DNA of 64,000 bases from Gammaproteobacteria bacterium (GTDB lineage Bacteria > Pseudomonadota > Gammaproteobacteria > Steroidobacterales > Steroidobacteraceae). Positions 34,739-42,064 of the stretch are shown here, piece by piece. The notes beneath the pieces are model-generated. The model did not search any database and had not been told where the DNA came from. It saw only the letters and a list, made by a program, of their open reading frames with translations. Within the stretch, counting starts at the first letter, position 1. Each line of letters starts with the position of its first letter. Where the stretch lies: assembly GCA_024642505.1 (NCBI GenBank), contig JAHEAZ010000006.1, forward strand, positions 18,984 through 82,983, written 5' to 3'. A program made the position numbers and the translations under genes.

Positions 34739-35781
34739 ACCAGCCCATCCTCATCGTCGGCGCGGGCCCTGCGGGCCTCGCGGCCGCCCACGCACTGGCC
34801 CGCGTCGGCCAGAGGTCCGTACTGGTGGAGAAGGAAGACCGCCTCGGTGGCGCCCCGATCCTCTCCGGCTACGCCAAGCTCGTGCCCTCCGGCGAATGGG
34901 CCAGGGACGCGATCGGCGGCATGGTCCAGCGCGTCGAATCGGAAACGCTGGTGGAGGTCCGCAAGGGAGTTAAGGTCGCCGCGTTTGATGGCGCGCCCGG
35001 AAACTTCACGGCGACGCTGTCGGACGGCACCTCGGTGCGGGCTGGTGCGGCGATCCTTACCACGGGGTTTACGCATTTCGACTCGCTCAACAAGCCCGAG
35101 TGGGGTTTCGGCACCTTCCCGGACGTCGTGACCACGACCCAGGTCGAGCAGATGATCTCCTCCGGCCAGGGCGTGCGCTGCCCGTCGGATGGCCGCAAGC
35201 CCAAGCGGGTCGCCATCCTGCTCTGCGTCGGCTCGCGCGACCGCCAGATAGGCCGCGAGTGGTGCTCGAAAATCTGCTGCACGGTCTCCGCCAACATGGC
35301 GATGGAGATCCGCGAGGAATTGCCAGACTGCCACGTTTACATCTACTACATGGACATCCGTACCTTCGGCCTGTACGAGACCAAGTACTACTGGAAGAGC
35401 CAGGAAGAGTTCAAGGTCAAGTACATCAAGGCCCGCATCGCAGAGGTCACCTCGGATGGCGACAAGTTGATCGTCAAGGGCGAAGACACCCTGGTGAAGC
35501 GCCCGATCACCATCCCCTTCGACCTGGTCGTGCACGCCATCGGCATGGACCCCAATGTCGACAACAAGTCGATTTCCTCGGTCTTCGGCGTCGACCTCGA
35601 GCCGCACGGCTACCTCGGCCGCGGCAACTTTTACGGCAACACGGCCGAAACATCGCGCGCGGGTGTGTTCGTCGCCGGCGCGGCGACCGGGCCCGAGACG
35701 ATCGACGACTCGATCGCCCAGGGCAGTGCGGCGGCGCTGGCGGCGCTTGGTGCATTGCAGCCGGCGCGCGCGAGCGCCTGA
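34735..35781 (+). CDS. shdrA: sHdrA, FAD-containing subunit of the sHdr complex
   Basis: The 348-residue flavoprotein has an N-terminal Rossmann motif GAGPAGLAAAHAL and the sHdrA iron-sulfur signature GSRDRQIGREWCSKICCTVSANMA near residue 165. A second FAD/NAD-binding stretch ends VFVAGAATGPETIDDSIAQGSAAA. It lacks the ferredoxin extensions of methanogen HdrA and is close to the length of sulfur-oxidiser homologues. It would move electrons from the sulfur-oxidising B subunits to NAD+ or another acceptor. Coupled to shdrB1 by a 4-base overlap. Confidence 0.93.
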   Translation: MNQPILIVGAGPAGLAAAHALARVGQRSVLVEKEDRLGGAPILSGYAKLVPSGEWARDAIGGMVQRVESETLVEVRKGVKVAAFDGAPGNFTATLSDGTSVRAGAAILTTGFTHFDSLNKPEWGFGTFPDVVTTTQVEQMISSGQGVRCPSDGRKPKRVAILLCVGSRDRQIGREWCSKICCTVSANMAMEIREELPDCHVYIYYMDIRTFGLYETKYYWKSQEEFKVKYIKARIAEVTSDGDKLIVKGEDTLVKRPITIPFDLVVHAIGMDPNVDNKSISSVFGVDLEPHGYLGRGNFYGNTAETSRAGVFVAGAATGPETIDDSIAQGSAAALAALGALQPARASA

Positions 35782-35790
35782 GGCCGCGCG

Positions 35791-36654
35791 GTGGGCTTTC
35801 TTTCCAGGCGCGTGAACCCGGCCGAAGCGCCCAGGCCGCACCTCGACCTGAGCGGCCCGCGGCTGGAGTCGACGCTGGCGCGGCTCGCTGCCGGCTGCGA
35901 ACCGCAGGGTGGCCTCGAGCGCTACGTCGAGGCGCTCAAGCTCAAGTCGGCGCTGTTCAAGCAGGCGCTCGAGGACGACCCGGCCGGCCTGGAGGCGTCA
36001 ACCTTCAAGCAGCTGTGCGCCTTCATGTCCACTGTCCGGCGCCGCATAGGACCCTGGCTGGAGGAACCTGGCTTCAACGAGGTCCGTGGTGCCCTGGTCG
36101 AACTGCTGGCGGCACGGACGGAGACCCACGCAACGGACGAGCGGATAAAGTCCTTCTGCGGCAGCTTCGCCGACCGGACGAAGCACCGCTGGGTGCGCGA
36201 CCTCGCCGCCGAAGTGCTGCATAACGTGGACCCGGAACGTTTCCCGCTGATGAACCGCTGGGTCTGGGACGCCGGGACCAACACCGGGGTCATTCGCGAG
36301 ATATGGCATGCGGCGGACCTCGACCACATCCGCATCGCCGTGCCCGATCGCTACGACACCTTCCTGGTGTTACGCGAGGAGTTGTCGCAGTACCTGGCCG
36401 GCAAGGGCTTCTTCCGCGACGTGACCTGGTACGTGGACCTGCTCTGCGCCCAGGTCTACGCCGAGTACATCGGCGAACAGGGTGGCAGCTACCTGCGGAC
36501 TGATTTCGCCGCCGAGGAGGACCCGATGCAGCACACCCGCCGGCTGCTGGGCCTCGACGGCGTGCAGGCGGGCTCGGGCCGCACGCGGCTCAAGACCATC
36601 GATGGAGCGGCGTTCGTCCTGGTGGACGACGCCCGGACAGAGCAACTGGACTGA
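35791..36654 (+). CDS. conserved sHdr-cluster protein of unknown function (hyp)
   Basis: The 287-residue, mostly helical protein has no recognised domain, signal or membrane segment. It sits between shdrA and shdrC2, the place occupied by the conserved 'hyp' gene in sHdr clusters of Hyphomicrobium, Thioalkalivibrio and Acidithiobacillus. Assignment therefore rests on synteny. The start is GTG 35791, nine bases after the shdrA stop. Two Cys (SFCGSF, LLCAQVY) are not arranged as a cluster motif. Confidence 0.82.
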   Translation: MGFLSRRVNPAEAPRPHLDLSGPRLESTLARLAAGCEPQGGLERYVEALKLKSALFKQALEDDPAGLEASTFKQLCAFMSTVRRRIGPWLEEPGFNEVRGALVELLAARTETHATDERIKSFCGSFADRTKHRWVRDLAAEVLHNVDPERFPLMNRWVWDAGTNTGVIREIWHAADLDHIRIAVPDRYDTFLVLREELSQYLAGKGFFRDVTWYVDLLCAQVYAEYIGEQGGSYLRTDFAAEEDPMQHTRRLLGLDGVQAGSGRTRLKTIDGAAFVLVDDARTEQLD

Positions 36655-36679
36655 CGACCCGCTCAGCAAGGACAACTGC

Positions 36680-37459
36680 ATGCCAATTCACGAGCAATCG
36701 CTCATCCGGCCCGAAAACCTGAAGACCCATGACGAGCTGGTCATGGACGGCGTGGACGTCTCCGGCCACTGGAGCACCTTCATCGAGTCGCGGGTGGTCA
36801 CCGACTACAACGAGGCGATGCAGGACGAGATCGCCGCGCTGCCGGGCGGGGAGCATATCCACCGCTGCTGGCAGTGCGGCTCCTGCACCAATTCCTGCAC
36901 GGTGAATGCGATCAACCCGGACTTCAACCCGCGTTACTGGATCTATCTCGCGCGGATGGGCATGGAGTCCGAATTGCTGCGCGACAAGGACATCATCTGG
37001 CAGTGCGTCTCGTGCAACAAATGCACTTACGCCTGCCCGCGCGATGTGGTGCCGGAGGGCGTCATGAAGGCCATGAGCCACTGGCTCGAGCTCAAGGGCC
37101 ATACGCCGATGTCGCCCTCGATGCACTTCGACGAGGTGTTTGCCGATCAGGTCATCGAGCGCGGCAAGATCGAGGAAAGCCGGGTCATGCAGCGTTTCTT
37201 CAAGCGCACCGGCCAGCCGTTGTTCCAGGACTGGTTCGTCGAGATGGTGAAGCAGATGCTCCGCCACCTGCCGGTGGGGATGCTGGCCCGGATGGGGCTG
37301 GCCAGCGTGCTGGCACCCAGCACCAGCGGCTGGTCGCGCGCCCGCGACGCAATCCGCGAATACGCGGACGAGCAGCACGGCAAGCACAGGCGCGCGCTGG
37401 GCCTCGACAATCTGATCGAAACGGCCAAACAGGACGCGGGCGCGCCCGCCCGGAGCTGA
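36680..37459 (+). CDS. shdrC2: sHdrC2, second [4Fe-4S] subunit
   Basis: A 259-residue HdrC-type protein with two motifs: CWQCGSCTNSCTV near residue 63 and CVSCNKCTYACPRDV near residue 109. A helical tail includes a Met/Leu-rich amphipathic segment (MLRHLPVGMLARMGLASVLAP). In the second motif a Pro follows the last Cys, as is standard. It pairs with sHdrB2, which starts two bases after its stop. ATG 36680 is chosen; the in-frame reading from 36482 lies inside the previous gene. Confidence 0.92.
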   Translation: MPIHEQSLIRPENLKTHDELVMDGVDVSGHWSTFIESRVVTDYNEAMQDEIAALPGGEHIHRCWQCGSCTNSCTVNAINPDFNPRYWIYLARMGMESELLRDKDIIWQCVSCNKCTYACPRDVVPEGVMKAMSHWLELKGHTPMSPSMHFDEVFADQVIERGKIEESRVMQRFFKRTGQPLFQDWFVEMVKQMLRHLPVGMLARMGLASVLAPSTSGWSRARDAIREYADEQHGKHRRALGLDNLIETAKQDAGAPARS

Positions 37460-37461
37460 CG

Positions 37462-38397
37462 ATGGCAACCAACCCGGACAAGTACAAGCGGGTCGCCTAC
37501 TACCCCGGCTGCGCGCTGGAAGGCACGGGACATGCCTACAACCGCTCGACCAAGGTCGTCGGCAAGGCGCTCGGGCTCGACCTCGTCGAGGTCAAGAACT
37601 GGAACTGCTGCGGCGCGATGGAAGTCAAGAACATCGACCCGAAGATCCAGACCTACCTGTCCTCGCGCGTCATGTCCATCGCTGCCAACGAGATGGGCTT
37701 CGACACGGTGATGGCACCCTGCAATGGCTGCTACCACAACCTGAAGAAGGCCGAGTACGACCTGACGAACGACGCCAAGAGCGCCGAGGTCGTGGACCGG
37801 CTGTCGAAGAAGGCCGGCCACGAGACCTACCAGGCCGGGCAGGTCGAGACCATCCACGCGCTGGACTGGATCAAGGACTCGATCGGCGAGGAAGGGCTGC
37901 GTGAGCGCGTGCAGAACTCGCTCAAGGGACTGAAGATTGCGAATTACTACGGCTGCATGTACACGCGGCCGCGGCACATTTTTCCGGAGAAGGACCAGGG
38001 GCCAGGCAGCGAGTCGACCTCGAAGCCCCATTTCATGGACGACCTGCTGGCCGCCGCGGGTGCCGAGAACGTGGACTTTCCGCTGAAGACGGCCTGCTGT
38101 GGCGGCGCGCACACCCTCTCCGACAGCGACACATCCACCAAGCTGGTGCTCAACATTTTGAATGCCGCGGAGGCCTCCGGAGCCGAGGTGATCGCGACCG
38201 AATGCCCGACCTGTCATTCCGGGCTGGAGATGCACCAGATCCGCGCCGAGAAGCGGCTCGGCCGCAAGACTTCGGTGAAGATCGTCTACTTCACACAGCT
38301 GATCGGGCTGGCGCTTGGCCTGTCGCCACGGCAGGTTGGCCTGCACGAGAACATCTCGGATTCGATTGGCTTCATGAAGTCGAAGGGCATCGCCTGA
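37462..38397 (+). CDS. shdrB2: sHdrB2, CCG-domain subunit
   Basis: A 311-residue HdrB-type protein with two CCG domains. The first has YYPGCALEG, NWNCCGAMEV and APCNGCYHNL. The second has YYGCMYTRP, KTACCGGAHT and TECPTCHSGL. Each would hold a non-cubane cluster. With sHdrC2 it makes the second HdrCB pair of the complex. The stop TGA shares its A with the next ATG (TGATG), so translation of the next small gene is coupled. ATG 37462. Confidence 0.93.
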   Translation: MATNPDKYKRVAYYPGCALEGTGHAYNRSTKVVGKALGLDLVEVKNWNCCGAMEVKNIDPKIQTYLSSRVMSIAANEMGFDTVMAPCNGCYHNLKKAEYDLTNDAKSAEVVDRLSKKAGHETYQAGQVETIHALDWIKDSIGEEGLRERVQNSLKGLKIANYYGCMYTRPRHIFPEKDQGPGSESTSKPHFMDDLLAAAGAENVDFPLKTACCGGAHTLSDSDTSTKLVLNILNAAEASGAEVIATECPTCHSGLEMHQIRAEKRLGRKTSVKIVYFTQLIGLALGLSPRQVGLHENISDSIGFMKSKGIA

Positions 38398-38810
38398 TGA
38401 CCCTTGCCGAAATCGGGGCCAGGCTCGAGCTGCTCGAGGCTTGCGGCGGGGCGCCGGGTGATGCCCCCGAGCTGCTGGCGCTGTCCGAGGAAGTGCTCGA
38501 GCACTGGATCGCGGCGCGGGGCGGCTCCCCGACGCAGGAGCAGCGCGAAGGATTCCGGCTGCTGGCGCTGCACCGCCAGGGAAGTCGCGACCTGCCGAGC
38601 TTCAATGCCTGCCGTGAGACCTGCCGCGAGCTGGTTTATCATTACAATCTGCTGACCCTGCAGCCGGACGATGAGAACGCGGCACAGCGGGCACGGATGA
38701 TGGTCCTGGTGGCCAATCATCTCTTTCTGTTCGTGTCCGGCAAGATGCAGGTCGAACAACTCGGAGAATTCTGCTGCTCGTCCCGGCCGCTGCGCCAGGA
38801 AGCGGGCTGA
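38397..38810 (+). CDS. uncharacterised 137-residue protein inside the sHdr operon
   Basis: The product is short and helical, with Cys in FNACRETCRELVYHYN near residue 74 and EFCCSSRPLRQ near the C-terminus. No domain, signal or membrane helix is recognised. It overlaps the end of shdrB2 by one base (TGATG) and is 28 bases ahead of lbpA, so it is probably a real operon member. It is not among the sHdr genes I know (C1B1A-hyp-C2B2-lbpA). A helical accessory or assembly role is only a guess. Confidence 0.7.
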   Translation: MTLAEIGARLELLEACGGAPGDAPELLALSEEVLEHWIAARGGSPTQEQREGFRLLALHRQGSRDLPSFNACRETCRELVYHYNLLTLQPDDENAAQRARMMVLVANHLFLFVSGKMQVEQLGEFCCSSRPLRQEAG

Positions 38811-38838
38811 AGCGGGTCCACTGGTAAGGAGATTGAAG

Positions 38839-39282
38839 ATGGCCAACGTACGCGGATGCAACCTGCCCGACGAACTGCTCTACGACGTCGCCAATCACAT
38901 CTGGTTCCAGGAAACCGGCGACGGCAACGTCAAGGTCGGCATGACCGCCGTGGCCACCGCGATGGCCGGCCGCCTGGTTGCCTTTACGCCGAAAGGTGTC
39001 GGCAAGACCGTCAAGCCGGGCAAGTCCTGCGCGACGGTCGAGTCCGGCAAGTGGGTCGGGCCCGCCAAGGTCGCTGCCGGTGGCGAGGTGGTGGCCGTGA
39101 ACGAGGCCATGGCGGCCAATCCGAGCCTCGCCAATGCAGATCCCTATGGCGAGGGCTGGCTGGTCGTCCTGAAGCCGGAGGAATGGGATGCCGTCAAGCC
39201 GACTCTGGTCCCCGGTGCGGCCGTAGCCGGGCCATACGAGGAAAAGATGGCTGCAGACGGCTTTGCCGGCTGCGGCGGCTGA
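38839..39282 (+). CDS. lbpA: LbpA, lipoate-binding protein of the sHdr pathway
   Basis: A 147-residue GcvH-like protein. The lipoyl-bearing Lys lies in CATVESGKWVGPAKVAAGGEV near residue 73. sHdr-type LbpA differs from glycine-cleavage GcvH, and no glycine-cleavage genes are adjacent. The lipoyl arm is thought to shuttle sulfur intermediates to the sHdr complex. The C-terminus ends GFAGCGG. AAGGAG lies about 8 bases before the ATG at 38839. Needs LipS1/LipS2/sLpl encoded upstream. Confidence 0.93.
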   Translation: MANVRGCNLPDELLYDVANHIWFQETGDGNVKVGMTAVATAMAGRLVAFTPKGVGKTVKPGKSCATVESGKWVGPAKVAAGGEVVAVNEAMAANPSLANADPYGEGWLVVLKPEEWDAVKPTLVPGAAVAGPYEEKMAADGFAGCGG

Positions 39283-39316
39283 TGCTTCACCTGGATTCCC
39301 GCAAGGATCGTGGCCC

Positions 39317-39643
39317 ATGACGGTTCCCGCCAGCGAGCTCGATTTCAGCGAAATGCAGGAAAGCGCGGGCAAGGCTTGTGGCCTGCTCAAGGCCATGGCC
39401 AACGAGGCGCGGCTGATGGTCCTGTGCCAGCTGATCGAGGGTGAGAAATCTGTCAGCGAGTTGCAGGACACGGTCGGGCTCAGCCAGTCGGCAATGTCTC
39501 AGCACCTCGCCGTGCTGCGCGACCAGGACATCGTGGCCACCCGCCGCGATGGCCAGTCCGTCTACTACCGGATCTCCAATCAGGACGCCACCGCGCTGAT
39601 GGAGACCCTGCACCGGCGGTTCTGCGAGACGCCCGGCAAGTAA
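39317..39643 (+). CDS. shdrR: sHdrR, ArsR/SmtB-family sulfane-sulfur sensor
   Basis: The 108-residue winged-helix regulator has the recognition helix SVSELQDTVGLSQSAMSQHLAVLR. It has Cys37 (MVLCQL) and Cys103 (RRFCETP), the pair that forms a sulfane-sulfur-linked disulfide in SqrR, BigR and sHdrR, besides Cys21. It is expected to repress the sulfur genes until reactive sulfur is present. Possible operators are at 26575 and 32061. It is the last gene of the sHdr cluster. ATG 39317. Confidence 0.87.
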   Translation: MTVPASELDFSEMQESAGKACGLLKAMANEARLMVLCQLIEGEKSVSELQDTVGLSQSAMSQHLAVLRDQDIVATRRDGQSVYYRISNQDATALMETLHRRFCETPGK

Positions 39644-39657
39644 TGAGGGACGGTCCC

Positions 39658-39718
39658 CTTCTAAAGCGGGGACAGTTTACTTATATGCCATATAAGTAAA
39701 CTGTCCCCGCTTTAGAAG
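39658..39718. repeat. perfect 61-bp palindrome, GGGGACAGTTTAC family, copy 2
   Basis: Arms of 30 bp (39658-39687 and 39689-39718) are fully complementary around a single central C. The sequence has the same GCGGGGACAGTTTACTTATATG core as copy 1. It fills most of the gap between shdrR and the hydrogenase protease gene, ending six bases before that gene's ATG. It therefore covers the promoter/RBS region and could act as terminator for the sHdr transcript. Confidence 0.92.
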
Positions 39719-39724
39719 ACCGCA

Positions 39725-40192
39725 ATGTCCCCAATATTGGTTCTTGGTGTGGGCAACACGCTGATGTCCGACGACGGCGTCGGCGTGCGGCTCCTGGAAC
39801 ACCTCCAGGCGCTGCAGCCACCGCTGGCAGGCGTCGAGTACATCGACGCCGGCACGCTGAGTTTCGTGCTCCTGCCAGATATCCAGGCGTGTCGCGCGCT
39901 GCTCGTGCTCGATGCGGCACAACTGGGTGAAGCTCCCGGTACCATCCGGTCGCTGGCTGGCGTCGAAATGGACGATTTCCTGCGAACCGCCCGCTGCAGC
40001 GTCCACGAGGTCGGCATCCGCGACCTGCTCGACCTGGCACGTCTCACCGACGCGCTACCCGATCGGCGCGCGTTCATCGGCGTGCAGCCAGCCGAAACCG
40101 GCTGGGGCGAAGCGCTCAGCCCTGAGGTCACCACCTCCCTGCCAGCCGCAGTGGCCGAGGCGCGGAGGCTGCTCAACGACTGGTCCACCTGA
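39725..40192 (+). CDS. hynD: [NiFe]-hydrogenase maturation protease
   Basis: The 155-residue HyaD/HupD/HybD-family protein has LGVGNTLMSDDGVGVRLLEHL and the conserved Asp in EYIDAGTLSF, both nickel-sensing acidic positions. A His in CSVHEVGI near residue 95 is the third ligand. It removes the C-terminal peptide of the large subunit HynL after nickel insertion. It lies 130 bases before hynS. Hyp maturation genes are not in this window and must lie elsewhere. Confidence 0.9.
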   Translation: MSPILVLGVGNTLMSDDGVGVRLLEHLQALQPPLAGVEYIDAGTLSFVLLPDIQACRALLVLDAAQLGEAPGTIRSLAGVEMDDFLRTARCSVHEVGIRDLLDLARLTDALPDRRAFIGVQPAETGWGEALSPEVTTSLPAAVAEARRLLNDWST

Positions 40193-40244
40193 CGGCACCG
40201 AGCTGGACTGCGGGATCTACCTAGAGGACCGCGCCCAACGATTA

Positions 40245-40272
40245 TTGCGGCTTCATCACCAAACGCTAATGT
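40245..40272 (+). promoter_or_regulatory. sigma-70-like promoter candidate for the hydrogenase genes
   Basis: TTGCGG (40245-40250) and TAATGT (40267-40272) are spaced by 16 bases in the 130-base gap before hynS. Matches to consensus are moderate. Confidence 0.4.
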
Positions 40273-40322
40273 AACCGTGCAGCCGGCCCTGACAGGGCCA
40301 CGGTATCTGACGGGGGATTTAC

Positions 40323-41378
40323 ATGGCGACATCGACACTCGGCGAATACCTGCGCGCGCGCGGCGTCTCCCGCAGGCAATTTCTCAGGTTCTGCGCGACC
40401 AGCGCATCGCTCATGGCACTGCCGCCGTCCATGGTGCCGCGCATCGCCGCGGCGCTGGAAGTGGCGCGCCGCCCCTCGGTGATCTGGCTGCCCTTCCAGG
40501 AATGCACGGGCTGCACCGAGTCCATCACCCGCGCTCACGGTGCGACGATCGAGAGCCTGATCTTCGAGGCCATCTCGCTCGATTACCAGCACACCCTGCA
40601 GGCCGCCGCGGGCGAGGCGGCCGAGCACGCCCGCGAGAAGGCGATGAAGGACAACTGGGGCAAGTACCTGCTCATCGTCGACGGATCGATCCCGACCGCC
40701 AATCCGGGCTACGGCACCATTGCAGGGGTCAGCAACCTCGAGATGCTCAAGGAGGCTGCAAGCGGTTGCGCCGCGGTGGTCGCGGTCGGCAGCTGCGCGG
40801 CATTCGGCGGTATTCCGCAGGCCAACCCGAACCCGACCGGCGCCGTGTCGGTCTCCGACGTGGTGAAGGACAAGCCGATCATCAACATCTCGGGCTGCCC
40901 CCCCATTCCGGTCGTGATCACCGGAACCCTGGTGCAATACCTGACCTTCGGAAAGATTCCCGAACTCGACGCGCTTGGCCGACCGAAAGCCTTCTACGGC
41001 CAGAACATTCACGACCGCTGCTACCGGCGGCCCTTCTATGAGCGCGGCCAGTTCGCCGAAAGCTTCGACGACGAGGGCGCCAAGAAGGGCTGGTGCCTGT
41101 TCAAGCTCGGCTGCAAGGGCCCGGTTACCTACAACGCCTGCGCAACTACGAAGTGGAACAACGGCACCAGTTTCCCGATCGAGGCCGGCCACGGATGCAT
41201 CGGTTGCTCGGAACCGAAGTTCTGGGACAAAGGCGGCTTCTATCAGCCGCTGTCGGCCGGTGACTGGGGATCCGGCAGGACCATCGCTGCCGCCGCCGGC
41301 GCCGGCGTGGTGCTCGGTGCGGCGGCCGCGGCGCTGGGCCGCAAGCGGCAGAAGGACGTGGAGGCCAAGCAATCATGA
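40323..41378 (+). CDS. hynS: HynS, small subunit of a group 1e type [NiFe] hydrogenase
   Basis: A 351-residue precursor with a Tat signal (SRRQFLRFCATSASLMALPPS). Iron-sulfur ligands are in FQECTGCTES, AVGSCAAFGG, ISGCPPIP, HDRCYRR, KKGWCLFKLGCKGPVTYNAC and GCIGCSEPKFWD. The proximal motif ECTGC has Gly where O2-tolerant group 1d enzymes have a further Cys, so a standard cluster is predicted. A C-terminal hydrophobic helix (AAAAGAGVVLGAAAAALG) anchors it in the membrane. Its stop overlaps isp1 by ATGA. Confidence 0.94.
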   Translation: MATSTLGEYLRARGVSRRQFLRFCATSASLMALPPSMVPRIAAALEVARRPSVIWLPFQECTGCTESITRAHGATIESLIFEAISLDYQHTLQAAAGEAAEHAREKAMKDNWGKYLLIVDGSIPTANPGYGTIAGVSNLEMLKEAASGCAAVVAVGSCAAFGGIPQANPNPTGAVSVSDVVKDKPIINISGCPPIPVVITGTLVQYLTFGKIPELDALGRPKAFYGQNIHDRCYRRPFYERGQFAESFDDEGAKKGWCLFKLGCKGPVTYNACATTKWNNGTSFPIEAGHGCIGCSEPKFWDKGGFYQPLSAGDWGSGRTIAAAAGAGVVLGAAAAALGRKRQKDVEAKQS

Positions 41379-42064
41379 CGCTACTCGACTTTGCGCGCGG
41401 CCCTGGACTGCAGTGGTCGGTGGCCATCTTCGTATTCGGCCTGCTGTGGCGGCTGGTCGGGATTTTCTTCCTCAGAACCAAGCCAGACCTGTCTGAGCCG
41501 AGGAATCCGGCCAAATGGAAAGGCCTGCGGCTGATCGCACTGCGGTCCTGGCCGCGCAAGGAATTCCTGGAGGGCACCGCCTTTGGTGAGGTGATGGGCT
41601 ACACCTTCCACCTGGGCTTCCTGGTGGCACTGTTTTTCTACGTGCCTCACCTGCTGTTCTTCGAGAGCGTGTTCGAGGGTCTCCTCGGCACCGACTTCGA
41701 GGGAATCTTCGGCTTCCGCTGGCCGGTGCTGCCGACCGCGGCGATCACCTTCCTGAGCGCAGTTTCCGTCGCTGCGCTGGTGGCCGTGCTGATCCATCGC
41801 ATCACCAATCCGGTCAAGCGGCTGATCTCGAACTTCGACGACTACTTCAGCTGGCTGCTGACAGTTGCGCCGCTTGCCACCGGCCTGCTCGCCTATGCGC
41901 ACGCCGGTGGCATCCGCTACGAAACCCTGCTCGGCACGCACATCCTGTCGGCCGAGGTCCTGCTGGTGTGGTTTCCGTTCAGCAAGCTGATTCACGCCTT
42001 TACGATCTTCGCCGCACGAGGCGCGACAGGCATGATCTTCGAGCGCAAGGGAGCTTCGCTATGA
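41375..42064 (+). CDS. isp1: Isp1, cytochrome b subunit of the hydrogenase
   Basis: A 229-residue membrane protein with about five helices and His in FHLGFLVALF, LIHRITN and KLIHAFT that can ligate b haems, in the NarI/DsrM-like family. In Thiocapsa roseopersicina Isp1 links HynSL to the quinone pool. Gene order here, hynS-isp1-isp2-hynL, is the same. It overlaps hynS and isp2 by 4 bases each. Confidence 0.9.
   Translation: MTLLDFARGPGLQWSVAIFVFGLLWRLVGIFFLRTKPDLSEPRNPAKWKGLRLIALRSWPRKEFLEGTAFGEVMGYTFHLGFLVALFFYVPHLLFFESVFEGLLGTDFEGIFGFRWPVLPTAAITFLSAVSVAALVAVLIHRITNPVKRLISNFDDYFSWLLTVAPLATGLLAYAHAGGIRYETLLGTHILSAEVLLVWFPFSKLIHAFTIFAARGATGMIFERKGASL

Noticed and set aside
40255..40270. A third ATTAG-N6-CTAAT site before hynS
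   Set aside because: The right half CTAAT is present but the left half reads ATCAC, only three of five matches, which is expected by chance.
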